This document shows, one piece after another, positions 25,275 through 32,953 of a DNA stretch of 64,000 nucleotides. Location: assembly GCF_027484545.1 (NCBI RefSeq), contig NZ_JAIXST010000141.1, forward strand, positions 1 through 64,000, in the 5' to 3' direction. The translations under genes were made by a program, and so were the position numbers. Each line of letters opens with the position of its first letter. The stretch's first letter is position 1. The DNA comes from Runella sp. GTDB taxonomy: Bacteria; Bacteroidota; Bacteroidia; Cytophagales; Spirosomataceae. The notes under the pieces are model-generated. The model did no database searches. It worked only from the letters and a program-made list of their open reading frames with translations, and had not been told where the DNA came from.

Positions 25275-25508
25275 TTAAGAAGCAAATTGGATATAATCAT
25301 TTTTCAAGGCTTGATAAGCATCTACCAATTTATCCATAACCTCAAATTTGCTTTCAATAGAAGCAATCACAGTTTCCCGATAGCGTTTTTGTTCTTCAAC
25401 CGACAGGCCATTGATGTGAATCTTTAACTCGGCAATCAGTTTCTGTTTTACTTCTGCTTCTTCGGCAACCCGTATCTTATTGTAGAAATCTTTGATTATT
25501 TGATTCAT
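25275..25508 (-). CDS. Small helical protein, second of a coupled pair
   Basis: The 77-residue product is almost entirely helical and rich in Lys and Glu (IRVAEEAEVKQKLIAELKIH), with no signal or membrane segment. No family was recognised. Its ATG overlaps the stop of the preceding 62-residue gene as ATGA (25505-25508), so the two proteins are probably made together and may bind one another. The M23 gene starts 16 bp downstream. Confidence 0.6.
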   Translation of the reverse strand: MNQIIKDFYNKIRVAEEAEVKQKLIAELKIHINGLSVEEQKRYRETVIASIESKFEVMDKLVDAYQALKNDYIQFAS

Positions 25509-25693
25509 AGCTCCTCTAACTCTTGGTTTATTCTAACAATTACATCTCGATAGCTTCTCGCTTTTTTAATGAGAAAGTCAAACTTTTCATCGTATTCTCT
25601 TGGGTCGTAAGCTTCAATCTGAAAATCAACTTCTTTTAATAACTGAACTAACATACGTCTCAGCTCAAGTAATTCTTGTTTAGTCAAATTCAT
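25505..25693 (-). CDS. Small helical protein, first of a coupled pair
   Basis: The 62-residue product is predicted to be two helices: LTKQELLELRRMLVQLLKEV and FLIKKARSYRDVIVRINQELEEL, joined by a loop with an acidic EAYDPREYDEK segment. No domain family was recognised. The 4-bp overlap with the next gene supports it as a real coding sequence. A toxin-antitoxin pair is one possibility, but no known toxin fold or DNA-binding motif can be seen. Confidence 0.6.
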   Translation of the reverse strand: MNLTKQELLELRRMLVQLLKEVDFQIEAYDPREYDEKFDFLIKKARSYRDVIVRINQELEEL

Positions 25694-25750
25694 TAGTCAA
25701 ATAAAGGAAATTTTTGTGAAAATTCAAAGGCAAAAAACCGTGTTTCAGTC

Positions 25751-26362
25751 TCATTTTACCTCGAACTCCAACATTCTCTTTCCTTCAATATAAGCCGTAA
25801 GGGTATCACCTGCTTTAACGGCACTTACGCCTTTAGGCGTACCAGTAAAGAGCAAATCGCCTGTTTTAAGCGTAAAGAATCTTGAAATGAACGAGATAAT
25901 ATAGTCAATCTTGAACAACATTAATGACGTATTCCCTTTTTGACGGGTTTCACCGTTGACTTCCAAATGAAAATTCAGGTCTTGTAAATCAGCAAATTCT
26001 GATTTTGAAACAAAAGAGGATAGTGGAGCTGACCCATCAAATGCTTTAGCCAATTCCCACGGCAATCCTTTTGCTTTGAGTTTGGATTGCAAGTCCCGCG
26101 CCGTGAAATCAATACCGATTCCGATTTCGTCGTAGTACTTGTGAGCAAACTTCTCGTCAATATTTTTTCCCATCTTGCTGATTTTGACCACAATCTCTAC
26201 TTCGTGGTGAATGTCTTCCGAAAAATCTGGCAGGTAAAATGCCGAATTTTCCTTTAACAGCGCGGTGTCAGGCTTCTGAAAAATAACGGGATCTTCAGGA
26301 ATGGCATTTTGAAGTTCGTGAATATGATCAACGTAGTTACGACCGATGCAAATGATTTTCAT
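25751..26362 (-). CDS. Fumarylacetoacetate hydrolase (FAH) family protein
   Basis: The ATG at 26362 gives 203 residues starting MKIICIGRNYVDHIHEL, the standard start of small FAH enzymes; the reading frame extends 54 codons further upstream but that part is not conserved-looking and overlaps a promoter box. Metal ligands are expected in HHEVEIVVKISK (ExE...D) with GIDFTARDLQSKLKAKGLPWELAKAFDGSAP and LFTGTPKGVSAVKAGD as further hallmarks. Small FAH proteins include acylpyruvases and oxaloacetate tautomerases or decarboxylases, so the substrate is open. It is divergent from the gene at 26438. Confidence 0.9.
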   Translation of the reverse strand: MKIICIGRNYVDHIHELQNAIPEDPVIFQKPDTALLKENSAFYLPDFSEDIHHEVEIVVKISKMGKNIDEKFAHKYYDEIGIGIDFTARDLQSKLKAKGLPWELAKAFDGSAPLSSFVSKSEFADLQDLNFHLEVNGETRQKGNTSLMLFKIDYIISFISRFFTLKTGDLLFTGTPKGVSAVKAGDTLTAYIEGKRMLEFEVK

Positions 26363-26385
26363 AGAATTAGGCTTTTTTAAGGACA

Positions 26386-26393
26386 CAAAACTA
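26386..26393 (-). promoter_or_regulatory. -7 box for the FAH family gene
   Basis: CAAAACTA on the plus strand gives TAGTTTTG on the minus strand, an exact TAnnTTTG match 24 bp before the ATG at 26362. This supports the short start chosen for that gene. Confidence 0.55.
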
Positions 26394-26437
26394 AGTACTC
26401 CAACGCGGAAAAGGAAATCTATTCTTAGCTTTGTGGG

Positions 26438-27010
26438 ATGAAGTCCTTCTATCAACTCCTGTTTCAAAACGAAACGCTTTACCGATCGCAAGAGGTAGAA
26501 GCCGTTGAAAAAATTGTAGCCCAAGTAGCCACCTCTTTAGTGGCCGAAGCAAAAAATGAGCCCATTAAAGTTGCTCCACCAAAGCCCATTGCCCCCACAA
26601 TGCCACCTGTTCTGGTTCAGCCGCCGTCTGCTATTCCTGCGCTTAATCATCAAATCCTGATTTTGGTCAATGAAGCCCCGGCCATGTCGCCAAGCAATAC
26701 TATTTTTCTGGAAAAGGTATTAAAGGCGGTCAATTTAAACTTGGACGGGGTGGACATTTTGAACCTATCGGGGGCTAAACAAATGGATTTCAGGCCGTTG
26801 CTTCAAAACAAAAAAGTGCATCATTTTATCTCTTTCGGCGTACCGTTTATCCAGATCAATTTGGAAATCATGATGAATCGGTATGACCCAAAGCGCATTG
26901 CAGGCGTTAATTTTTTATTGGCCGAATCGTTGGATATTATTCAGGCCGATGATAAAAACAAACGCGCGCTGTGGAACGCCCTGAAAAAGCTTTTTATGGA
27001 GGCTAATTAA
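26438..27010 (+). CDS. Uncharacterised protein resembling DNA polymerase III psi (HolD)
   Basis: The 190-residue product has a short N-terminal helix (MKSFYQLLFQNETLY), a helical piece to about 42, a Pro-rich linker (43-70) and a C-terminal alpha/beta domain (about 72-190). That domain begins ILILVNEAPAMSPSNTIFLEKVL and ends NKRALWNALKKLF. From memory, E. coli psi has the same order: a short N-terminal clamp-loader-binding peptide with an aromatic-rich LGI(T)QW motif, then a domain with VMVANDLPAL...DVLRAL and an end ARAALWQQI. The likeness is in motif order and spacing, not strong identity, so this is a hypothesis. A possible -7 box (TAGCTTTG, 26426-26433) ends only 4 bp before the ATG, so the message may be nearly leaderless. 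The hydrolase gene at 27021 follows closely. Confidence 0.7.
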   Translation: MKSFYQLLFQNETLYRSQEVEAVEKIVAQVATSLVAEAKNEPIKVAPPKPIAPTMPPVLVQPPSAIPALNHQILILVNEAPAMSPSNTIFLEKVLKAVNLNLDGVDILNLSGAKQMDFRPLLQNKKVHHFISFGVPFIQINLEIMMNRYDPKRIAGVNFLLAESLDIIQADDKNKRALWNALKKLFMEAN

Positions 27011-27020
27011 TCGTAATTTG

Positions 27021-29951
27021 ATGATGAGAAGTCTAACAATCGGGATTCTGCTTACTATTTTTCATTCCTCAGTATTTGCCCAGAATTTTACGGGAGGTTT
27101 TAATTTTACTATTCCCTACAACGATGGTGTTTCGTCTGCTTTTTTGCCAAAATTTCCCGCAAAAACTATCTCTGCTCAAGACCGGGTAACTGCCAACGGA
27201 GCCCATTTTATAGTTGGAGGTCAACCGATTCGATTCTGGGGTGTCAATATCGCTGCATCAGGCGCATTTCCTGCCAAAACAACCGCCCCCGACATTGCTG
27301 CCCACGCCCGTAAAATGGGAATAAATTTGGTGCGATTTCATCATTTGGACAACCCATGGGGAGGCAATGATGGCAGTATCTTTGTGTCAGGACAATCCAC
27401 CCGAAGTCTCAATACAACTACCCTCGACCGCTTAGATTTTTTCATCAACGAGCTCAAGAAAAACAACATTTATACCAATATGAACCTCAACGTGTCACGC
27501 ACGTTTAAGGTATCGGATGGGATAGCTAATGCCGATTCGTTGGTCGAATTTGCCAAAGGAATCACCATTATTGACCCTCAACTCATTGCTTTACAGAAAG
27601 AATACGCCACTCAATTGCTCGCCCACGTCAATCCTTACACGGGGCTGAAATTGGCCGAAGATCCGTGTTTGGGAATGGTTGAAATCATCAATGAGAACTC
27701 TCTTTACGGGATGTGGAAAGGTAACGTCCTGAAAACCACCAAGCAAGGCGGTTGGTTATTGGTGCGCCACGCGGTACGATTAGACAGTCTTTGGAATGCT
27801 TTTTTGACTGCCAAATACCAAACTCAAACCGCATTACAAACCGCCTGGCAAACGGGGAATGCCGGTATTACAGAACGCATTACCGACGGTGGGTTTGAAG
27901 CAGCAACACTCAATGCCAATTGGGTGATGGAGCAAAACGCCGGTGCCGCCGCAACTTCTGTTCTTGATGCTACGCAAAGCCAAACAGGCAGTAAATCAGC
28001 CAAAGTAACCGTAACCGCCAAAGGCACGGAAAACTGGCATTTACAATTCAAATATACTAATTTCTCGCTTCAGAAAGACTCCGCTTATGTCGTTCAATTT
28101 TGGGCCAAAGCCAATCAAAATACGACCATCAACGCCTCCCTTACTCGCGACGATTCACCATACACTTGGTATGGCGGACAGGAAATCAATCTCACTGCCA
28201 ATTGGCAGTTGTTTAAAGTCACTATCGTTGCTACTGAAAACAACACCGGAAAAGGACGACTTGCGTTCCAAATCGGCAAGACAACGAATGGAACCACAAT
28301 CTCGCTTGATAATGTATCGTTGTCCCAACCGGTGCGTACAGCTTTTCTAACGGGAGAAAATTTAACCAACAAAAACATTCGTCGGTTTGATTACGGCGAA
28401 CGGGGAAGCTTTGCCAAGCAACGCGTGGCCGATTTAGCGCAGTTTTATATTCAGCTTCAAAAAGGATTCATGGAAGACATGCGTAATTTCCTGAAAAATA
28501 CCCTTGGCGTACAGGCTCCCATTACGGGCACAAACGCGCTGGTAGGGATTCAGGAAGGTTTGGAGCATGAAAATATGGACTACTACGATGACCACAGTTA
28601 TTGGGACCATCCGCAGTTTCCGGGTGTGGCATGGGATGCCAACAACTGGCTCATCAATAATACACCCATGGTAAAAAATGGCTCTTTTGCCGCCATGACT
28701 ACGGCTTTTTCCGGCGTGCATTTAAACAACAAACCTTACACCGTCAGCGAATACAACCACGGATACCCCAACCGCTACCGCGTTGAAATGGTGCCGGCCA
28801 TGGCAGCTTACGGGGCATTTCACGGGATGGACGGGGTCATGTTTTTTGAATACAACAGCGATGTAAACAGCACGTGGTCACTTGATAAAGTCGGCGGTTA
28901 TTTTTCCATTCACCGCGACCACAGCACCATGAGTTTGTTTCCCTCCTGTGCATGGGCGTACCGAAACGGCCTCATCACCGAAGCTACTCCTACATTAGTC
29001 AACTATTCAGAACGGGACGTGTTTTGGTCGTTTGAAAAAGACAACAATGGGCGTTGGAGCAAATACGTCCCCTATGATTTACGGCTACAACTTACTCACT
29101 CCCTGCAGGTTGGCACCTACCACCACGCTCAGGGAATTACTTCTCAAACGCTACCTACACCGAGTACCAATACGTTTCAGACCAATACACAACAGACGCT
29201 CTTAAACACCCAAACGGGAATTTTAACAACCAATACACCGCGTTATGTTTCCATTTCAGGGTTCCTTAATGCCGCTCCCAATACGCAAATCGGGAATTTA
29301 CAACTGAAAAGTGCCAATGAGTTTGGGGCGATAACGTGGGTTTCGCTCAACAGCAAGACGTTAAACGAATCGGACAGTTCGTTGATTACCATTGCGTCGC
29401 AAACGCAAAATACCGGTATGGTTTGGAACGGCACCAATACGAGCGTTAATAATAATTGGGGAACTTCTCCTACTGCCGTACGTGCTTTGACGGTCGAGAC
29501 TCGCCTCAACATCCAAGCCGAAGCATTACGAATCCACCGACTTTCACCTTCAGGACAAATTATGTCTACGTTTGACATTTTACCAACCGCTGCCAATACA
29601 TTTGATGTCAACTTTCAGCAAAGCACCGACCAAACACTTTGGTATGCCGTCCAAGCCATCAAGAAAACGGATCTGGTACTTTCCGTTACCACTTCCAATC
29701 CTTCCAGGGATGTGGTTAATGTGTATCCCAATCCGGCACAGAACTTACTGACGGTCGATTTTTCACTTAATTCTCCTAAACCCGTTACCATCGAAATCAT
29801 CAATGCGGCGGCGAGTATCGTTTTCAACACTACCAATACATTGGGACAAACAGGCTCAAACAGTATGAAGATTGATTTAAAAAACCTTCCCAACGGCACT
29901 TATTTTCTACGTGTTGGCAGTGAAGTAAAAAAGTTTATCATCAGTAGGTAA
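27021..29951 (+). CDS. T9SS-secreted glycoside hydrolase with inserted carbohydrate-binding module
   Basis: The ATG at 27021 (preceded in frame by TTG) gives 976 residues. Signal peptide to about SSVFAQ; a clan GH-A type barrel begins near residue 45 (FIVGGQPIRFWGVNIAASG, KMGINLVRFHHLDNPWG). The probable acid/base is Glu225 in MVEIINENSLYG and the probable nucleophile Glu577 in YTVSEYNHGYP. Between them, about 290-437, sits a CBM4/9-like beta-sandwich (ITDGGFEAATLNANWVM ... ISLDNVSLSQPV), so the module is inserted within the barrel. The final 85 residues are a T9SS type A sorting domain (VVNVYPNPAQNLLTVDF ... GTYFLRVGSEVKKFIIS). It should act on a polysaccharide at the surface. The exact GH family (GH5-like) is uncertain. 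The upstream gene ends 10 bp earlier. Confidence 0.88.
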   Translation: MMRSLTIGILLTIFHSSVFAQNFTGGFNFTIPYNDGVSSAFLPKFPAKTISAQDRVTANGAHFIVGGQPIRFWGVNIAASGAFPAKTTAPDIAAHARKMGINLVRFHHLDNPWGGNDGSIFVSGQSTRSLNTTTLDRLDFFINELKKNNIYTNMNLNVSRTFKVSDGIANADSLVEFAKGITIIDPQLIALQKEYATQLLAHVNPYTGLKLAEDPCLGMVEIINENSLYGMWKGNVLKTTKQGGWLLVRHAVRLDSLWNAFLTAKYQTQTALQTAWQTGNAGITERITDGGFEAATLNANWVMEQNAGAAATSVLDATQSQTGSKSAKVTVTAKGTENWHLQFKYTNFSLQKDSAYVVQFWAKANQNTTINASLTRDDSPYTWYGGQEINLTANWQLFKVTIVATENNTGKGRLAFQIGKTTNGTTISLDNVSLSQPVRTAFLTGENLTNKNIRRFDYGERGSFAKQRVADLAQFYIQLQKGFMEDMRNFLKNTLGVQAPITGTNALVGIQEGLEHENMDYYDDHSYWDHPQFPGVAWDANNWLINNTPMVKNGSFAAMTTAFSGVHLNNKPYTVSEYNHGYPNRYRVEMVPAMAAYGAFHGMDGVMFFEYNSDVNSTWSLDKVGGYFSIHRDHSTMSLFPSCAWAYRNGLITEATPTLVNYSERDVFWSFEKDNNGRWSKYVPYDLRLQLTHSLQVGTYHHAQGITSQTLPTPSTNTFQTNTQQTLLNTQTGILTTNTPRYVSISGFLNAAPNTQIGNLQLKSANEFGAITWVSLNSKTLNESDSSLITIASQTQNTGMVWNGTNTSVNNNWGTSPTAVRALTVETRLNIQAEALRIHRLSPSGQIMSTFDILPTAANTFDVNFQQSTDQTLWYAVQAIKKTDLVLSVTTSNPSRDVVNVYPNPAQNLLTVDFSLNSPKPVTIEIINAAASIVFNTTNTLGQTGSNSMKIDLKNLPNGTYFLRVGSEVKKFIISR

Positions 29952-30045
29952 ACTATAAAAACCTGTTTCATTTTTTCAAGAACTTTTATAATATACCCTG
30001 CGTATTTCAAAGACTGATTGATTCAACCTCTTACTTTTTCAAAAA

Positions 30046-31254
30046 ATGGCCGAAGCTTATGTTTATGACGCTGTTCGTACCCCACGCGGGCGCGGCAAAT
30101 CGGATGGGTCGCTGCACGAAGTGCAACCCATTCAATTGTTAACCTCTGTTTTAAAAGAAATCCAACAGCGTAACCAACTGGACACCAACTACGTTGACGA
30201 TGTAATTATGGGTTGTGTTACCCCCATCGGTGAGCAGGGTGCCGACATCGCCCGAACGGCCGTTATTGAAGCAGGTTATGCCGAAAGTGTGGCAGGAGTG
30301 CAATTAAACCGTTTTTGTTCATCAGGCTTAGAAGCCATTAACCAAGCCGCCGCTTACGTGATGTCGGGGCAGGTGGATTTGATTGTAGCAGGCGGTGTAG
30401 AATCCATGAGTCGCGTGCCGATGGGCTCTGACGGTGGTGCATTGTTTATGAATCCGCAAATTGTAGCACGTCACAACATCGTTCCTCAGGGAATTTCGGC
30501 AGATTTGATTGCCACTAAATACGGTTATTCTCGTAAAGATGTGGACACATTCGCGGCCGAATCGTACCGTCGGGCCATGGAAGCTCAAAAAGCCAATCGT
30601 TTTGCCAAATCATTAGTTGCCTACAAAGATGAGATTGGTCTTATCCTTCTTGACCGCGACGAAGGCGTTCGTCCGGGCACTACGGTCGACTCATTAGGCG
30701 CATTAAAACCTGCTTTTGAAATGATGGGAAGTATGGGTTTAGACGCGTTGGCCTTGATGAAATACGCCGACATAGACAAAATAAATCACGTTCACCACGC
30801 TGGCAATTCTTCCCAAATCGTGGACGGTGCGGCTGGTTTATTGATTGGCTCCAAAGAAATTGGTGAAAAGTTAGGTTTAAAACCTCGTGCTAAAATAAAG
30901 GCGTTTGCCATTGTGGGTTCTGAGCCTACCATCATGCTTACTGGTCCCGTGCCTGCGGCGCACAAAGTACTCAAAAAAGCAGGCATGGACATTGGCGACA
31001 TTGATTTATTTGAAGTCAACGAAGCTTTTGCAGCGGTGCCGTTGTTTTTTATGGAACAATTAGGGGTTGACCATTCTAAAGTAAACGTTAACGGAGGTGC
31101 TATTGCATTGGGGCATCCGTTGGGCGCAACCGGCGCTATAATCTCAGCTACGCTAATTGATGAATTGGAACGTTCGGGCAAGCAATTTGGGCTCTCAACG
31201 CTCTGCATTGGCGGCGGCATGGGCATTGCTACGATTTTTGAACGAGTAAACTGA
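30046..31254 (+). CDS. Acetyl-CoA C-acyltransferase (thiolase)
   Basis: The 402-residue enzyme condenses or cleaves acyl-CoA thioesters (beta-oxidation or acetoacetyl-CoA formation). The acyl-carrying Cys91 lies in LNRFCSSGLEAINQA, and VAGGVESMSRVPM follows. The C-terminal half has NEAFAAVP, GGAIALGHPLGATGA (catalytic His) and the second Cys in LCIGGGMGIA. All catalytic residues are intact, and the length is typical of FadA-like enzymes. No other beta-oxidation gene is adjacent; the nearest neighbours are surface-glycan genes, so this looks like a separately regulated gene. Degradative versus biosynthetic use cannot be told from sequence. Confidence 0.95.
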   Translation: MAEAYVYDAVRTPRGRGKSDGSLHEVQPIQLLTSVLKEIQQRNQLDTNYVDDVIMGCVTPIGEQGADIARTAVIEAGYAESVAGVQLNRFCSSGLEAINQAAAYVMSGQVDLIVAGGVESMSRVPMGSDGGALFMNPQIVARHNIVPQGISADLIATKYGYSRKDVDTFAAESYRRAMEAQKANRFAKSLVAYKDEIGLILLDRDEGVRPGTTVDSLGALKPAFEMMGSMGLDALALMKYADIDKINHVHHAGNSSQIVDGAAGLLIGSKEIGEKLGLKPRAKIKAFAIVGSEPTIMLTGPVPAAHKVLKKAGMDIGDIDLFEVNEAFAAVPLFFMEQLGVDHSKVNVNGGAIALGHPLGATGAIISATLIDELERSGKQFGLSTLCIGGGMGIATIFERVN

Positions 31255-31346
31255 CATGGACATTGGTGGGAAATATCACACTAAAATAATAGGGTGGGTG
31301 ACGTCTAAAAGCGTTTTTCCTGCGTATATGCTTATATGATTTTCTT

Positions 31347-32867
31347 ATGAACACCCACTTTAATTCTATGCTGTTTCGATACATATCGGGTTTCACGGCT
31401 TTTCTGTTGCTGAATGCTGTACAGGCACAAGTAAAGAAACCATTCAGTGAACTGAAATACGATACAGAAATAGGCGGGGCGTTTGCCGGCAATCGGCAAA
31501 CGCCCTTTTGGCTTAGAACCAATCAATACGGAATTGTTCCCTTAGAAAGCAATTTCTACACCCTTAGAGCAAGTGTAAGCCGTGAATATGTCCATAAATC
31601 AGACTCTGCAACGGCTAAAAAGCGCAAATTCGACTGGGGATTCAAGGCAAACAGCGTGTTCAATTTTATACCTTCCCGTACAGTCAAAACCAAAGAACTC
31701 CTGTGGCCTGAAGTATACGTCAAACTCAAATTTGGAGCCTTTGAACTTTACGGCGGCAAACGGCGCGAATTAGTTGGGTTAGGCAACAGCACCTTATCAT
31801 CGGGATTTATGGCCTGGTCGGGAAATGCCATGCCATTTCCCAAAATCCAGTTTCAAACCGTTGATTTTGTTCCCCTCAAATTCATCAAAAGTATTCTATC
31901 CTTTAAAGCGGGCTATGCTCACGGTTGGTTTACAGTGCCTTACATTCAGGGAGCGTATCTCCACCAAAAGTACCTGTATGCTCGTTTTGGCAAACCGCAT
32001 TGGCGCGTCAAATTTTACGCTGGACTCAATCATCAGGTTCAATGGGGAGGAAAAGCGGATTATTTAATCGGCTCGCCCGTTGCTGAAAACGGTCAACTTC
32101 CTGCCACTTTTCGAGATTATGTGTCATTGGTCACGGGTCGTTATCCCGACGATTATTCCAACAATCGCTATAATTCATTCGACGGAGCAAACCGCATCGG
32201 AAACCATATAGGCAGCTACGATTTTGCCTTGGAATGGAATGACGCCAAACGAACCATCCTTTTCTACCACCAACATCCTTACGAAGATGCTTCGGGGTTA
32301 GCCTTCCAAAACTTCCCGGATGGTTTGACAGGATTACGACTTTTGCGAAAACCGAACAGTTCCAACAATTCGTTTCAACTGCGACGGATCGTAATGGAGT
32401 TTTTACAAACAACGGATCAAAGCGGTTCCACCTATGTTACCTTGGCTCAATATCAAGGCATTGACAGCTATTTCAATCATGGACAATACAAAGAAGGTTG
32501 GTCATATTTGGGTAATACCATTGGCACGCCTTTTATCGCACCCTGTGCTACACTTCAACCAGGAATAATTCCTCCTTCCAATGCAAATTTCTTCCCGAAC
32601 AATCGGGTTTTAATGGGCTATTTAGGAAGTGAATGGACGATATTCAAGAAAGTCAGTCTTCTGTCACGCAGCTCGTTCAGTCGCAATTTCGGGATGTATG
32701 GAGAGCCCTTCTCGCCTACTCTCAACCAATTTTCCTTTCTTTTAGCTGCCTCCATTCCCATTCCTAAATGGCCGGGCTGCTCGGTTAAAAGTTCAGTGGC
32801 TTTGGATCAAGGCCAATTATTTCCTACTTCAATAGGAGGGCTTATCAGCCTTAAAAAAACATGGTAA
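31347..32867 (+). CDS. Wzi-family (capsule assembly) outer membrane beta-barrel
   Basis: The 506-residue product has a signal peptide (ending AVQAQ, about residue 28) and then a long series of alternating strands expected of an 18-stranded barrel. Family hallmarks are the start TEIGGAFAGNRQTPFWLRTNQYGIVP, and later FELYGGKRRELVGLG and FAGLNHQVQWGG-like segments (KFYAGLNHQVQWGGKAD). Wzi in E. coli holds K30 capsule at the surface by lectin-like binding. Bacteroidota carry many Wzi paralogues near glycan genes, which fits this region. A strong hairpin lies inside the coding sequence at 31477-31505. Confidence 0.85.
   Translation: MNTHFNSMLFRYISGFTAFLLLNAVQAQVKKPFSELKYDTEIGGAFAGNRQTPFWLRTNQYGIVPLESNFYTLRASVSREYVHKSDSATAKKRKFDWGFKANSVFNFIPSRTVKTKELLWPEVYVKLKFGAFELYGGKRRELVGLGNSTLSSGFMAWSGNAMPFPKIQFQTVDFVPLKFIKSILSFKAGYAHGWFTVPYIQGAYLHQKYLYARFGKPHWRVKFYAGLNHQVQWGGKADYLIGSPVAENGQLPATFRDYVSLVTGRYPDDYSNNRYNSFDGANRIGNHIGSYDFALEWNDAKRTILFYHQHPYEDASGLAFQNFPDGLTGLRLLRKPNSSNNSFQLRRIVMEFLQTTDQSGSTYVTLAQYQGIDSYFNHGQYKEGWSYLGNTIGTPFIAPCATLQPGIIPPSNANFFPNNRVLMGYLGSEWTIFKKVSLLSRSSFSRNFGMYGEPFSPTLNQFSFLLAASIPIPKWPGCSVKSSVALDQGQLFPTSIGGLISLKKTW
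31477..31509 (+). promoter_or_regulatory. Terminator-like hairpin inside the Wzi-family gene
   Basis: GGGCGTTTGCCG (31477-31488) and CGGCAAACGCCC (31494-31505) are exact complements, loop GCAAT, followed by TTTT (31506-31509). The stem lies about 130 nt into the reading frame and encodes the conserved AFAGNRQTPF region, so its coding role alone may explain it. Confidence 0.4.
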
Positions 32868-32905
32868 TAATTACCGTTTCAGTAAATAAGTTGCAGATAA
32901 CGCTT

Positions 32906-32913
32906 TAAATTTG
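32906..32913 (+). promoter_or_regulatory. -7 box for the sialidase-like/fucosidase gene
   Basis: TAAATTTG matches TAnnTTTG and lies 40 bp before the ATG at 32954. No -33 element stands out. Confidence 0.5.
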
Positions 32914-32953
32914 GACATTCAAAATTTCATTTTTCACTCCATATCTGCCTACA

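Noticed and set aside
25275..25693. Small gene pair as a definite toxin-antitoxin system
   Set aside because: No known toxin fold or antitoxin DNA-binding motif can be seen, so only the neutral description is kept in the annotation.
26363..26524. N-terminal extension of the FAH protein by 54 residues
   Set aside because: The extension overlaps a good promoter box and the divergent gene, and the family normally starts at MKIICIGRNY.
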